From the NCBI GenBank assembly GCA_022760475.1, contig JALEFZ010000081.1, forward strand, positions 1 through 50,203: a stretch of DNA of 50,203 bases, given 5' to 3'. Shown in pieces: positions 25,620-35,092 of the stretch. The stretch is from Bacteroidia bacterium. GTDB lineage: Bacteria; Bacteroidota; Bacteroidia; J057. The position numbers and the translations under genes were made by a program. A model generated the notes under the pieces. That model was not told the DNA's origin, searched no databases, and worked only from the letters and a program-made list of their open reading frames with translations. The first letter of the stretch is position 1, and the number at the start of each line of letters is the position of its first letter.

Positions 25620-28418
25620 ATGCTACTTAATTTTCATATTCACTATGCCACCCAATGGGGTCAAAGGATTTTTATCTCCGGAAACATTCCAGAGCTAGGA
25701 TCTAATGATCCTCATGCTGCCCTTCCTCTGCCCTACCTATTTGATGGCCACTGGGACCTTCAACTTGAAATCCCAGATGATTATTCAGGAACCATCAGCT
25801 ATAATTATTTCATCCTCAACGAGTATGACCAAAGTAAAGAATGGGAATTTGGTCAGCCAAGAGAGATCCTTATTGAAGCAGGAAAATACCCTTGCATAAA
25901 GCTTACTGACTTTTGGAGATCCAAATCGGACGAGCAAAATGCTACCCTTTCCTCAGCTTTCCTGAGTACCCTGACCAGAAGAACAGGACCATTTCAAACC
26001 AAGAATAAGGCTGATTCTGGTAAAATTGCCTTGGGCCGTTCTGTACTTTTTCAATTAAGGGCTGCCAATGTACCGCCTGATTATAGCATAGCTATTTGTG
26101 GAAACCATCCTGCCTTAGGATCCTGGAATCCTGCCAAAGCAGTCATTCTGGAGGGAGATAATTTTCCTGTATGGAAAAAAGAGGTTCAGTTTGAAGAATT
26201 TAGAGGGCTCATTGAGTATAAATTTCTATTCATTGATAAGTCCAATGGTCAATTGATTGCCTTTGAAGAAAGATATAACCGAAAATTAGTCCTCTACCCC
26301 AGTGATCAAGAAACAGAACTTCAGATCCTGAATATCGATGATTTTTTAAGTCCTTTGGGAAACTGGAAAGGAAGCGGAGTCGCTCTTCCTGTTTTCTCCT
26401 TGAGGAGTGAAGAAGGAATGGGAGTTGGTGAATTTTCCGACTTGAAAAAGTTGGCAGATTGGGCATCAGATACCCGGCTGAATATGATCCAGATTTTGCC
26501 AGTTAATGATACCACTTCAACCAAAAGCTGGACTGATTCCTACCCTTATGGGGCGATTTCTGTCTTTGCCCTTCATCCTCTTTATATTCGACTTGAGGAA
26601 GTAGGAATTCTTGCAGACGAGGAACTCATGGCCGCCTATGACCAAGAGAGAACTAGGCTTAACTCGCTGGAAGAAGTGGACTACGAGGCTGTCATGAAAG
26701 TTAAAATGGCATACCTCGAACAAATATTTGAGCAGGAAAAAGAATCCACCTTTGCAGACAAGAATTACCAAGCATGGTTTGAAGAAAACTTTGACTGGTT
26801 GATGCCATATGCCTCATTCTGTGTGCTTAGAGATTCTTTTGGAACAGCCGATTTCTCAAAATGGGGTAATTTCGCAGACTATACCCATGAAGAAATTGAA
26901 AAGTTCTCAAATCCTTCTCAAATCCACTACGATAAGATTGCCTTCTTTTATTTTGTTCAATACCACCTTCATGTCCAACTTCTGGAGGCAAGTAACTATG
27001 CCCGCAAGCGTGGAATCATCCTCAAAGGAGATATCCCAATTGGGATAGTTAGGAATAGCGTCGATGCGTGGGTTGCACCCGAGCTTTACTACATGGATAA
27101 GCAAGCAGGCGCACCTCCAGATGGTTTTGCGATTGAAGGTCAAAACTGGGGCTTCCCAACCTATAATTGGGAGAAGATGGCCGAGGACAATTATGCCTGG
27201 TGGAGGAGCAGAATGACTCAAATGGCAGCCTATTTCGATGCCTATAGAATTGACCATATCCTTGGTTTCTTCCGAATTTGGCAAATTCCTGAACATGCCA
27301 TTCAAGGCCTGATGGGCCAGTTTAATCCATCCCTGCCATTTTCGATTGAAGAACTTCAGGGAAGGGGACTTTGGTTTGATTATGACAGGCTAAGCAAACC
27401 CTATATCCGCTGGCATATGCTGGAGGTATTTTTTGAGGAGCATGCAGCCTCTGTAGCTGAAGCCTTCCTGGACGACTTTGCCTACCAGTGTTATAATTTC
27501 AAGCCTGAATTCGATACCCAACGCAAAGTCAAGGACTACCTGGATCAAAAGATCGCGGAAGACCCTCAATCTGAATGGTTCCTCAACCGGATCCGAAAGG
27601 GACTTTATGCCCTGCATGCTGAAGTGCTATTCTTCGAAGCTGAAGGAAGTCATGGAAGAGCTTTCGACCCAAGGATTGCCCTGCATCATACCTACAGTTT
27701 CCGGGAGTTGGAACCACAGCAACAAGCAATCATCAATGAGCTTTACATAGATTATTTTTATAAAAGACATGATGACTTTTGGAAGGATCAGGCACTGATC
27801 AAGTTACCTGCCCTGAAAGAGGCGACCAATATGCTTGTCTGTGGCGAAGACCTAGGAATGGTTCCTGATTGTGTCCCTGATGTCATGAGCCAACTAGGTA
27901 TCCTTAGCCTGGAAATTCAAAGGATGCCGAAAGATTCAAAGGTTGAATTTTTCCATCCTGCAGATGCGCCCTATCTGTCAGTTGTCTCTCCGTCTACTCA
28001 TGACATGCCTACACTTAGGGGATGGTGGGAACATGATCCCGCTACCTCACAAAAATTCTATAACCAAATCATGGGCAGGGATGGAGCTGCTCCATTTTTC
28101 TGTGAGCCCTGGATAGCACAGTCTATCATCGAACAACATATGTACTCTCCAGCCATGTGGGCTATATTCCCAATCCAAGACCTTATGGCTATGGACGGAA
28201 GCATTCGAAGGGAAAATCCATTTGTAGAGCAAATAAATGTTCCCGCTAACCCGACGCACTATTGGAGATACAGGATGCACCTTGGTTTGGATCAACTTAT
28301 GGAATCAAATGGATTCAATGGAAAACTAAAACACATGATTTTGGACTCAGGTCGAAATCTACCAAAGGCTGAGAACATGGCTATGCAGGGTGAAGAATTG
28401 GCTGTAAAAAATGCCTGA
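25620..28418 (+). CDS. malQ: 4-alpha-glucanotransferase with two CBM20 domains (GH77, DPE2-like)
   Basis: 932 residues without signal peptide. Two starch-binding CBM20 domains come first (about 1-105, with GNIPELGSNDP; about 135-235, with GNHPALGSWNPAKA), then a GH77 catalytic domain from about 255 (LPVFSLRSEEGMGVGEFSDL). Catalytic residues: nucleophile D545 in YRIDHILGFF, acid/base E743 in CGEDLGMVP, and D795 in STHDMP. The enzyme transfers glucan segments between malto-oligosaccharides, or to glycogen-like polymers, in the cytoplasm. CBM20-bearing forms resemble plant DPE2, which acts with maltose and branched glucan. It converges on the next gene with 8 bp between stops. Confidence 0.93.
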   Translation: MLLNFHIHYATQWGQRIFISGNIPELGSNDPHAALPLPYLFDGHWDLQLEIPDDYSGTISYNYFILNEYDQSKEWEFGQPREILIEAGKYPCIKLTDFWRSKSDEQNATLSSAFLSTLTRRTGPFQTKNKADSGKIALGRSVLFQLRAANVPPDYSIAICGNHPALGSWNPAKAVILEGDNFPVWKKEVQFEEFRGLIEYKFLFIDKSNGQLIAFEERYNRKLVLYPSDQETELQILNIDDFLSPLGNWKGSGVALPVFSLRSEEGMGVGEFSDLKKLADWASDTRLNMIQILPVNDTTSTKSWTDSYPYGAISVFALHPLYIRLEEVGILADEELMAAYDQERTRLNSLEEVDYEAVMKVKMAYLEQIFEQEKESTFADKNYQAWFEENFDWLMPYASFCVLRDSFGTADFSKWGNFADYTHEEIEKFSNPSQIHYDKIAFFYFVQYHLHVQLLEASNYARKRGIILKGDIPIGIVRNSVDAWVAPELYYMDKQAGAPPDGFAIEGQNWGFPTYNWEKMAEDNYAWWRSRMTQMAAYFDAYRIDHILGFFRIWQIPEHAIQGLMGQFNPSLPFSIEELQGRGLWFDYDRLSKPYIRWHMLEVFFEEHAASVAEAFLDDFAYQCYNFKPEFDTQRKVKDYLDQKIAEDPQSEWFLNRIRKGLYALHAEVLFFEAEGSHGRAFDPRIALHHTYSFRELEPQQQAIINELYIDYFYKRHDDFWKDQALIKLPALKEATNMLVCGEDLGMVPDCVPDVMSQLGILSLEIQRMPKDSKVEFFHPADAPYLSVVSPSTHDMPTLRGWWEHDPATSQKFYNQIMGRDGAAPFFCEPWIAQSIIEQHMYSPAMWAIFPIQDLMAMDGSIRRENPFVEQINVPANPTHYWRYRMHLGLDQLMESNGFNGKLKHMILDSGRNLPKAENMAMQGEELAVKNA

Positions 28419-28426
28419 CACTAATC

Positions 28427-28903
28427 CTAATCCTTGGTTTCAGCTTTACATCCGGATACTACAGTCAGGGGAAGGATTTCACTTTGAGGAATATTTATAA
28501 TCTCCTCTGCGCGCTTTCCATTTACCCTTAGTACCCTGGAAACCCTAACAGAAATTTTTGTACCTCCCTTTTCGAAGGGAGGTATTTTATTTTCAGGAAT
28601 CAGGTCTCTCAGGGCTATGGTCAGTGGGGCAGAAATAGAAGGAATACTGAATAAGAGTTCTGGTTGACCAAGATTGGTTTGCCCATAAACAAAAATGCCC
28701 TGAAAAACATAATCCATTCCTTCGATGGCTTTCTGATAAGCAAAGGTCAGGCTATCATTATTTTCTAAGCAGAAAATACCGCTTGAAATAGATTGAAGAC
28801 TTTCAGCCTTTCTATTTAACCTGATATCCAGAAAGTCCTGGGCTAACAAGGAGGAGCAGAAGGCGAGATGAGTGAAAATAAGTATAAGAAGCAATCTATT
28901 CAT
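28427..28903 (-). CDS. exported hypothetical protein
   Basis: 158 residues with a signal peptide (about 4-21, SLLAQ). The mature part includes IRLNRKAESLQSISSGIF, FVYGQTNLGQPELLF and a C-terminal LPLTVVSGCKAETKD. I recognise no domain. Strand-rich pattern suggests a periplasmic or surface beta protein. Convergent with malQ; no obvious partner. Confidence 0.65.
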   Translation of the reverse strand: MNRLLLILIFTHLAFCSSLLAQDFLDIRLNRKAESLQSISSGIFCLENNDSLTFAYQKAIEGMDYVFQGIFVYGQTNLGQPELLFSIPSISAPLTIALRDLIPENKIPPFEKGGTKISVRVSRVLRVNGKRAEEIINIPQSEILPLTVVSGCKAETKD

Positions 28904-29165
28904 GATTAATCTCAGTTGAGCTTGAAAAGCTACTAAAAAGGATTTTGTCGAACACGAAAATCGATCAAGTGTAACTAATCTTCTGCCTTTTACCCTATCC
29001 CATGTCCTTTTACATCCGTTTTGTTTACTATATATCTACCAAATTTCATTTGGCAAGCGGGTATTTGAATTAATTCTATTCTTATTCTGAAATATCAAGG
29101 ATATTTAATAGAATCTATTGGGTGAAATGACTAATATGAATAGTAAATAACTAACTCAATTACTT

Positions 29166-29849
29166 ATGAAAATCACTTTCTATGGTCATGCTTGTTTTGG
29201 GGTTGAAATAGCTGATGTAAATCTCCTTTTTGATCCTTTTATTAGCCCAAACCCACTAGCCAAAGACATTGATATCAATGCAATTCCATGTGACTTCTTA
29301 CTAGTTTCGCATGCGCATCAAGACCATATGGCTGATGCAATAGCTATTGCTCAGCGGACTGGCGCAACATTGATATCGACCTACGAGGTAGCCACATGGT
29401 TTGGCAATCAAGGACTAGAGAAGGTTGTTCCATTGAACCATGGAGGTGCTTCAAACTTCCCTTTTGGAAGGTTAAAACTTGTAAATGCCATTCATAGTTC
29501 TTCCTTTCCAGATGGCTCCTATGGAGGCAATCCGGCAGGTTTTGTGGTTTCAAACAAAGAAGAAGGAGATTTCTACTTTTCTGGCGACACAGCCCTGACT
29601 TATGATATGAAACTCATCAATGAAGAATTTGATATAAAGTTTGCTATGCTTTGTATGGGAGACCATTTTACCATGGGAGTAGAAGATGCATTAAAAGCAG
29701 CCTCTTTTGTCGGAACCGACGATGTTATTGGTATGCACTTCGATACATTTCCACCTATACAAATTGACCATGCAGCAGCCATAAGTTTATTCGAAGAAAA
29801 CGGAAAACAGCTTAGCTTGCCTGCTATAGGAGAGACAATCGATAAATAA
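29166..29849 (+). CDS. UPF0173 metallo-beta-lactamase-fold hydrolase
   Basis: 227 residues, the standard family length. The metal site H-x-H-x-D-H is in VSHAHQDHMADA (49-60); GHACFGVE near the N-terminus, HSSSFPDG, FSGDTALTYDM and GMHFDTFPPI near the C-terminus complete the UPF0173/UlaG-like pattern. Cytoplasmic, two-metal hydrolase of unknown physiological substrate. It is followed after 29 bp by a membrane protein gene on the same strand, probably cotranscribed. Confidence 0.93.
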   Translation: MKITFYGHACFGVEIADVNLLFDPFISPNPLAKDIDINAIPCDFLLVSHAHQDHMADAIAIAQRTGATLISTYEVATWFGNQGLEKVVPLNHGGASNFPFGRLKLVNAIHSSSFPDGSYGGNPAGFVVSNKEEGDFYFSGDTALTYDMKLINEEFDIKFAMLCMGDHFTMGVEDALKAASFVGTDDVIGMHFDTFPPIQIDHAAAISLFEENGKQLSLPAIGETIDK

Positions 29850-29878
29850 ATTCATTTAAAAATCAAATCCACCAGAGT

Positions 29879-30856
29879 ATGTCAAATTACTCAAAAGATC
29901 AATCACAATTTGAGCACCTATGGAATGAACCTTATTCATTCAACTTGGGAGGCTACATTCGACAAGCATTTGGAATGCTTAAGGCTTTTCCGTTTGGATA
30001 CCTTGGCCATATTCTCTTGACCATATTCGCAACTGTCATCATTGCATTAATCAGTTCCATGACAACGGCACTTGCACTGGGTCAATCTACTGTGGTAGGG
30101 CTCATACTTAATCAGCTGGTAGGCTGGTTCATAGGAGCTTTCTCCTTATCCATGATGTCGGGAATTTTTATAGTAGCTGATAATTATAGAAGGGAAAATA
30201 GAAGAAGTTTTGATGGCTTCTTCCATGGAATCAACCATTTCGGTCAACTATTCCTTTATTCTGCAACTGTAGGAGCCGTATTTTCAATCATAGCCCTGAT
30301 CTCCATGAAAATTGTTAACCTGGATTTCAATGCTTTTGATTTCTCTGCCCTATCAGAAGGAGACTTTGATCCAGACGATTTTCCTGCCTTATTGGATAGT
30401 CTTCAGGCAGCAATTACTCCTGAGTTTGTGATGAAACTTTCTGCTTTTGGTGGATTACTTTCTCTGTTGAGCCTTTATTTCAGGGTTTCATGGAGCTTTA
30501 GTGTACCTATGATCGTCTTGAAAAAGATGCGTTTCTGGGAAGCCATGGAATCATCCAGAAAAATCATTACGAAGAAATGGTTTCACTTCCTCGGACTATA
30601 TGTGGTTTTGATGTTCATCGCTATCGCTGGAATCATTGGATTTGCCTTTGTTACGGACTTCCTTGTAGATGTGGTGAACTTCGGCTGGCTGAAAGGCTTA
30701 TTCACCTTCATCCTGATCATGCTGGTCATGTTGTTCATACCTTTTGTCTACTTGGGACAGTATTCGGCCTTTGATGACATTGTACTGGCAGGTACCGAAG
30801 GAATGGATGAAATACACGAAATGCCTGAAGACGAAGAACCCGAAGATTTGATTTAA
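29879..30856 (+). CDS. polytopic membrane protein of unknown function
   Basis: 325 residues with about six to seven membrane helices: roughly 35-60, 70-95, 120-145, 185-205, 240-262 and 270-295. The start is preceded by a soluble segment (QFEHLWNEPYSFNLGGYIRQAF). The FFHGINHFGQLFLYS and SWSFSVPMIVLKKMRFWEAMESSRKII segments resemble the DUF975 or GDPD-membrane-domain type of proteins. The C-terminus is acidic (EDEEPEDLI). Probably cotranscribed with the UPF0173 gene. No enzymatic motif. Confidence 0.7.
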   Translation: MSNYSKDQSQFEHLWNEPYSFNLGGYIRQAFGMLKAFPFGYLGHILLTIFATVIIALISSMTTALALGQSTVVGLILNQLVGWFIGAFSLSMMSGIFIVADNYRRENRRSFDGFFHGINHFGQLFLYSATVGAVFSIIALISMKIVNLDFNAFDFSALSEGDFDPDDFPALLDSLQAAITPEFVMKLSAFGGLLSLLSLYFRVSWSFSVPMIVLKKMRFWEAMESSRKIITKKWFHFLGLYVVLMFIAIAGIIGFAFVTDFLVDVVNFGWLKGLFTFILIMLVMLFIPFVYLGQYSAFDDIVLAGTEGMDEIHEMPEDEEPEDLI

Positions 30857-30862
30857 AAGATA

Positions 30863-30900
30863 GGAGCCGATTGAAGGAATTAGTTCTTTAGATCGGCTCC
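30863..30900. terminator. bidirectional hairpin at convergent gene ends
   Basis: A perfect 9-bp stem GGAGCCGAT (30863-30871) / ATCGGCTCC (30892-30900) encloses the stop codon of the minus-strand gene, so its right arm lies within that gene's last codons. U-tracts are weak (AAATATTT beyond the right arm). Likely a shared transcription end or 3' stabilising stem. Confidence 0.6.
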
Positions 30901-31695
30901 AAATATTTCTGCTTGAAGTTTTTGCATATATGGGAATGCCATTTCCATTCTTGAACCGTACCAGGAAAACATTTCTCCATCCACCAGTCTTACCTTACTT
31001 TTTGGAGATAAGGCCTTGAAGGCATTTATGTGCTGTTGTTTGAAAGGATAAGGTTCTGAGGAAAGCAGCACAAGATCAGGAGATAAATCAGCTACTTGCC
31101 TTTCAGTTATTTGAGGATACCTACCTTCAAATTTCAATAGAACATTTTTCCAACCCAACAAGTCCATCATTGAGCCGATGTAGGTATTAGATCCTACCCC
31201 CATGATCGGGTCTTTCCATATCAGGTACAATACAGTGGGATTTTTTGTTCCAACCCTCAACTGAGCTTTACTTGCCGTTATCCGCTCGACTAATTGATTG
31301 GCAATTATTTCCCTATCAGTTAGGCGCCCAATATTGGATATCATTTCCAATCCACTTTTCACATCCGTTACATCTGCTACAAATACTGGATAATGCTTTT
31401 CCATTTCGGCAACCATTTCTGGAGTATTTTCCTCTTTTTCTGCTATGATTAGATCTGGCTTGAGACTATGGAGTCGGTCAAACTTGATTTCCTTTGTCCC
31501 TCCTAACCTTACAGCTGATTGTACCTTATCCTTGGGATGAATGCAAAACCTGGTCCTTCCGACTACCCTTTCATCCAGATCTAGTGCATAAAGCGTTTCT
31601 GTGATAGAAGGACATAAGGAAACGATCCTTTGCACTTGCTTATTTATTTTGACCTTTCTACCTAAATCATCTATAAATACTTTTGGAAATACCAT
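30880..31695 (-). CDS. BtuF-like metal/cobalamin receptor-fold protein
   Basis: 271 residues from ATG 31695. A GTG at 31752 would extend it by 19 residues but sits inside a hairpin (31743-31773), so the inner ATG is preferred. The periplasmic-binding-protein fold of class III (PF01497, helical-backbone receptor) is clear: QRIVSLCPSITETLYALDL, VGRTRFCIHP, LKPDLIIAEKEENTP and a C-terminal LSPDLVLLSSEPYPF. Family members bind cobalamin or ferric siderophores for ABC uptake. Here there is no signal peptide and no permease or ATPase next to it, so a cytoplasmic or orphan role is likely. Ligand is inferred from family only. Confidence 0.82.
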   Translation of the reverse strand: MVFPKVFIDDLGRKVKINKQVQRIVSLCPSITETLYALDLDERVVGRTRFCIHPKDKVQSAVRLGGTKEIKFDRLHSLKPDLIIAEKEENTPEMVAEMEKHYPVFVADVTDVKSGLEMISNIGRLTDREIIANQLVERITASKAQLRVGTKNPTVLYLIWKDPIMGVGSNTYIGSMMDLLGWKNVLLKFEGRYPQITERQVADLSPDLVLLSSEPYPFKQQHINAFKALSPKSKVRLVDGEMFSWYGSRMEMAFPYMQKLQAEIFGADLKN

Positions 31696-31742
31696 AACAC
31701 CGTTAGATAAAATTACACAAAATGATACCTTCTTTACTAAAG

Positions 31743-31773
31743 AGCCCTTCACAGAATAAATCTATGAAGGGCT
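31743..31773 (-). terminator. hairpin after the DUF805 gene
   Basis: AGCCCTTCAcAG and CTaTGAAGGGCT form a stem of about 11 pairs around AATAAAT. On the minus strand it follows the DUF805 stop by 37 bp and is succeeded by only a short U-tract (CTCTTT). Likely a weak terminator or processing stem; it overlaps the GTG alternative start of the next gene. Confidence 0.5.
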
Positions 31774-31809
31774 TATACCAAGGAGGAATCTCCGAGAATG
31801 TATTAGTAA

Positions 31810-32205
31810 TTAGTTATTGCCAATCTCATCGATTACGTCAGTGTATGGATCCTTGGGGTTAGGTCCATAAGCATTCTCACCGGGATCACTATCCTGGAAG
31901 AAGAATACCAAAAGAATGATAGCACCAATCAATGGAATCAAACCTATTAGCAAGAACCATCCGCTACGTCCAGTATCGTGAAGACGACGGACCCCTACTG
32001 CAAGGCTAGGAATCAAAAGAGCAAGAGAAAAGATACCACTTAGGATACCAAAACCAGACTCATTGAACCCAAGAAAAGTGTCCATAAGGGTAAGAGCAAG
32101 GCTGATCAAGAAGCTAAATAGCTGGAAGTACCAGTACTCACTTCTACGAGCTCTTCCTGAAAAATCTGCATACTTATTTCTAAGTACATCTAGAAAATAA
32201 TTCAT
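31810..32205 (-). CDS. DUF805 family inner-membrane protein
   Basis: 131 residues of the YhaH/DUF805 type. SGRARRSEYWYFQLF near the N-terminus is the hallmark, and RRLHDTGRSGWFLLIGLIPLIGAI (about 73-96) is the second conserved block. Four membrane helices. A C-terminal DSDPGENAYGPNPK tail also matches the family. The molecular function of the family is unknown. Divergent from the OmpA-family lipoprotein gene. Confidence 0.93.
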   Translation of the reverse strand: MNYFLDVLRNKYADFSGRARRSEYWYFQLFSFLISLALTLMDTFLGFNESGFGILSGIFSLALLIPSLAVGVRRLHDTGRSGWFLLIGLIPLIGAIILLVFFFQDSDPGENAYGPNPKDPYTDVIDEIGNN

Positions 32206-32349
32206 AGTTGTTGATATTAGGTTAATTATATTTGGTCAATAGTAAAAAAAACAAAATCTGCTCAAAACTCCGAATAATTATATATTTATCTTTGCAAAAG
32301 GAATTTTTATTCAATTGATTAAATACAATAATCGAATTTTGATGTCATC

Positions 32350-33225
32350 ATGAAAAACTCTTTGCCGATTCTAGCGCTTGCCCTTACCCTCATTCTGTCA
32401 TCCTGTGTTTCTAAGAAAAAGTACCAGGAGACATTAAGCAACTATAATTTTCAAGATTCAGTCAGAACCCAAAAAGAAATGGCTCTTGAAGCCATGAGTA
32501 AGGAAAACAAGAAAGCAAAATTCAAAAATCAGGAACTGGAAAAAGAGCTTTATGAGCTTAAAACCGCTTACGATAAATTGAATCAACAAAGCACCCAATC
32601 AGAAGCCAATTATACTGCGCAAATAAAAGCCACTCAGGCGGAGTTGGATAATAAAAAGAAAATATTAGAAGCCTTCGCCGAAGAATTGGAGGAGAGGGAA
32701 AACAAGGTAAAAGAGCTAAACTCCGCCTTGGCATACCAGGATTCGGTGAGTAAAGCCCTCCTTTCAACCATTGAAAGGGCCTTGATTAATTTTGGAAAAG
32801 ACGAATTGACAGTTGAGCAACGAGATGGTAAAGTGTATGTTTCCTTATCTGAACAATTATTGTTTCAGTCAGGTAGTGCCACAGTAAATAACAAAGGTCG
32901 TAAAGCCCTTCTAAACCTAGCAGAGGTTCTAAATGAAGAGAAAGAAATTACGGCAATGATTGAGGGCCATACCGACAATGTCCCTATCAGGACCAGTAGG
33001 TATCAAGATAATTGGGATTTAAGTGTAATTAGAGCCACGGAAGTTGTGCGCATACTTGTATGGGGTGGCAAAGTCGACCCGTCACAGCTGATCGCAGCGG
33101 GCAGGGGTTCACATTTACCCGTAGCTTCGAACGCAACCAGAGAGGGGAAAAAATTAAACCGAAGAACTGAAATTATCCTCACTCCTAAACTTGACGAAAT
33201 TTTCTCTCTTCTGAATAAGAAATAA
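32350..33225 (+). CDS. OmpA-family peptidoglycan-binding lipoprotein
   Basis: 291 residues. Lipoprotein signal with lipobox LSSC (C19), then a long charged coiled coil (about 30-130, heptad-like, NKKAKFKNQELEKEL). A C-terminal OmpA domain follows from about 155: LLFQSGSATVNNKGRKALL, EGHTDNVPIRT and NWDLSVIRATEVVRILV, where the Asp and Arg contact diaminopimelate. It would tether the outer membrane to murein. A TATCTTTG (-7-like) motif at 32287-32294 may drive it. Convergent with the CotH-like gene, 11 bp apart. Confidence 0.9.
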   Translation: MKNSLPILALALTLILSSCVSKKKYQETLSNYNFQDSVRTQKEMALEAMSKENKKAKFKNQELEKELYELKTAYDKLNQQSTQSEANYTAQIKATQAELDNKKKILEAFAEELEERENKVKELNSALAYQDSVSKALLSTIERALINFGKDELTVEQRDGKVYVSLSEQLLFQSGSATVNNKGRKALLNLAEVLNEEKEITAMIEGHTDNVPIRTSRYQDNWDLSVIRATEVVRILVWGGKVDPSQLIAAGRGSHLPVASNATREGKKLNRRTEIILTPKLDEIFSLLNKK

Positions 33226-33236
33226 TTCAAATAACA

Positions 33237-34280
33237 TTAGCCAGCGGTTCGGCAACCTTTTAGGAATATTCTTTTGGCTACCTTTGGATTTTCAATAGTC
33301 TTAAAGAAGCTGTTAAGATAGTTCACAGAGTTTTTTTTCTGCTTCTCATCTAAATAAGGGTAATCCAAGTAAAGGTTTATCATGGAGTCCTTGGAGATTT
33401 TAAACTGATCAATCACCTTATTGGTCAAGATTTCAGACTGGCAAAAGCCTCGATACAAACGATCCCTGACAGTACGAATACCTAAGGTCGGATCAGGGGT
33501 AGCATAAGGTGTGCTTATGATACCCGAAAAGTCAAAGTCATAGGGTACTGCGACCGGAATGCCCCCTTCAACAGGCTCCATCAGTTTTATGTTGTGCAGT
33601 CCCCCGATTGACCAATCGGTATTCCCGATCATATACTCATACATGGCTAATCTTGTAGCTTGCAATCTGTGGGTATTATTGGGATGCAATTTCATCTTTT
33701 CTAACTCTTGAGCCTTTATCCTAAAGCCCAATTCGGAAGTTGGCTCAATGATGAATGTCCAGGAGGAAAAAGTATCATATTTTCCACCTTCGTCGATAAA
33801 GGTAGTTTCAACTAGCCTTACCTTATAGCTCGTATCTGTAATAGCGTTATAACCTTTATAAGTCAGGTACTCCAGGTGCAAATAATTGGTGAATTTTGGG
33901 CTTTCCATATGACAAGGGACCACCATCTTTACCTTGTTGTATCCTTCAAAAATAGTTCCTTTGCTTTCTTTCTTGGAAAAGTTCAACTTCATAGGGGGGA
34001 ATTCACATCTGCTTCTTCTAAAATTACCCCGCACCATGATTTTCATTTTTTGAGTCCTGGTAATACCCTTATCCTCATAACTTATCTGGAATGGCAAGTA
34101 TTCTCTTTTATCGGTCCTATCTTTGAAAAGCATTTTAAAATCACCTTTGATGGATACTTTGAGCGGCTCATCAGAGCCGAAAAGATCCTCCTCCGGAGAA
34201 ATATTCAAATCGGGCTTGCCAGCAGAAAGGCATAGCAGGCAGGCACAAATCAACAAAATAAGACCAGACTTTAATTTCAT
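33237..34280 (-). CDS. exported CotH-like protein
   Basis: 347 residues with a signal peptide (about 5-20; no lipobox, though Cys-rich). The mature part has VRGNFRRSRCEFPPMKLNFSKK (84-105), and YEYMIGNTDWSIGGLHNIKLM followed by VAVPYDFDFSGI (about 225-265). The H-N-I-K-L and D-F-D pattern recalls the CotH atypical kinase family, in which Asp residues bind metal-ATP. Similarity is partial, so kinase activity is uncertain. It is the last gene of the minus-strand set and overlaps the NRDE gene by 4 bp. Confidence 0.6.
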   Translation of the reverse strand: MKLKSGLILLICACLLCLSAGKPDLNISPEEDLFGSDEPLKVSIKGDFKMLFKDRTDKREYLPFQISYEDKGITRTQKMKIMVRGNFRRSRCEFPPMKLNFSKKESKGTIFEGYNKVKMVVPCHMESPKFTNYLHLEYLTYKGYNAITDTSYKVRLVETTFIDEGGKYDTFSSWTFIIEPTSELGFRIKAQELEKMKLHPNNTHRLQATRLAMYEYMIGNTDWSIGGLHNIKLMEPVEGGIPVAVPYDFDFSGIISTPYATPDPTLGIRTVRDRLYRGFCQSEILTNKVIDQFKISKDSMINLYLDYPYLDEKQKKNSVNYLNSFFKTIENPKVAKRIFLKGCRTAG

Positions 34281-35038
34281 AATTGGCTCGAGTATTTATT
34301 ATCTCTATCGCTTTCTTTCTGATAAACAGACCGTTCTTCCATGGACAGTTTACCGGATTTATCCATTGCAATTAGGGTAGTTACCCTCGTTCCATAATTT
34401 GGCAGTTCGATAAACATGGCTGAGAGTCTTTTTTCCCATTCATAGGGGATTTGGGTATCCGGCAACTCCTCATCTGCAGCAACAGTTTTATCTGTCAGTA
34501 TAGAGAAAAGATCCCTTGGTATAAAGTTCGAATTTTGAAGACTTTTGGTCATTCCCATTCTTGCTTTTTTCACCTTGGGCCAGGGTACATCCAAAAAGCT
34601 ATTGCTTAAGCCATAAACACCTTGTCCCATGATTTTCAATGGCTTATCCCCAGCATTAGAATAATATACCATTTGGTCTTGGTTGCCCACGATGAGGTTA
34701 AACAAATTATAATTCGCAGCTTTGGCCTTAAGTTCTTCCATATATCCTACAGGATCGGGAGAGTTCAAAAGGTAATCGCTGACCAATTCCCCTCGAGACC
34801 TGGCATTGGGCAGTTGTTCTCTGCCCATCCTAAAGTTGGTAAGTACGGCGAATTGCCCTTCCTGGTTTATTCCCATCCATGTCCCACCGGCTTTTAAGTC
34901 TTTTCCTGCAAATATGTTTGGGTGGTTTTCCCACCAATGTGCTCTCTGGGTGGGTCTTTCGTAAAACTCATCTCTGTTGCCAACCAATAACAATGGATAA
35001 TCCGGGTGCACCTTAAAGGCAATGCTAACTAGACACAT
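34277..35038 (-). CDS. NRDE-family (TANGO2-like) protein
   Basis: 253 residues. Starts MCLVSIAFKVHP and continues VGNRDEFYERPT (19-30), AGGTWMGINQEGQFAVLTNFR (50-70) and SRGELVSDYLL: the NRDE motif gives the family its name. Cys2 could serve as an N-terminal nucleophile after Met removal (Ntn-hydrolase-like fold). The eukaryotic homologue TANGO2 is linked to heme or lipid handling; bacterial function is not settled. Cytoplasmic. Overlaps the downstream CotH-like gene (ATGA) and lies 54 bp after pbpC. Confidence 0.92.
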   Translation of the reverse strand: MCLVSIAFKVHPDYPLLLVGNRDEFYERPTQRAHWWENHPNIFAGKDLKAGGTWMGINQEGQFAVLTNFRMGREQLPNARSRGELVSDYLLNSPDPVGYMEELKAKAANYNLFNLIVGNQDQMVYYSNAGDKPLKIMGQGVYGLSNSFLDVPWPKVKKARMGMTKSLQNSNFIPRDLFSILTDKTVAADEELPDTQIPYEWEKRLSAMFIELPNYGTRVTTLIAMDKSGKLSMEERSVYQKESDRDNKYSSQL

Positions 35039-35092
35039 AAATGTGGAGTTGAAATGAAAACGCCATAAAACTGGCTCAAATTAAGTGAATTT

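Noticed and set aside
26907..27305. Long open frame antisense to malQ
   Set aside because: Fully within a confidently assigned gene; shadow frame.
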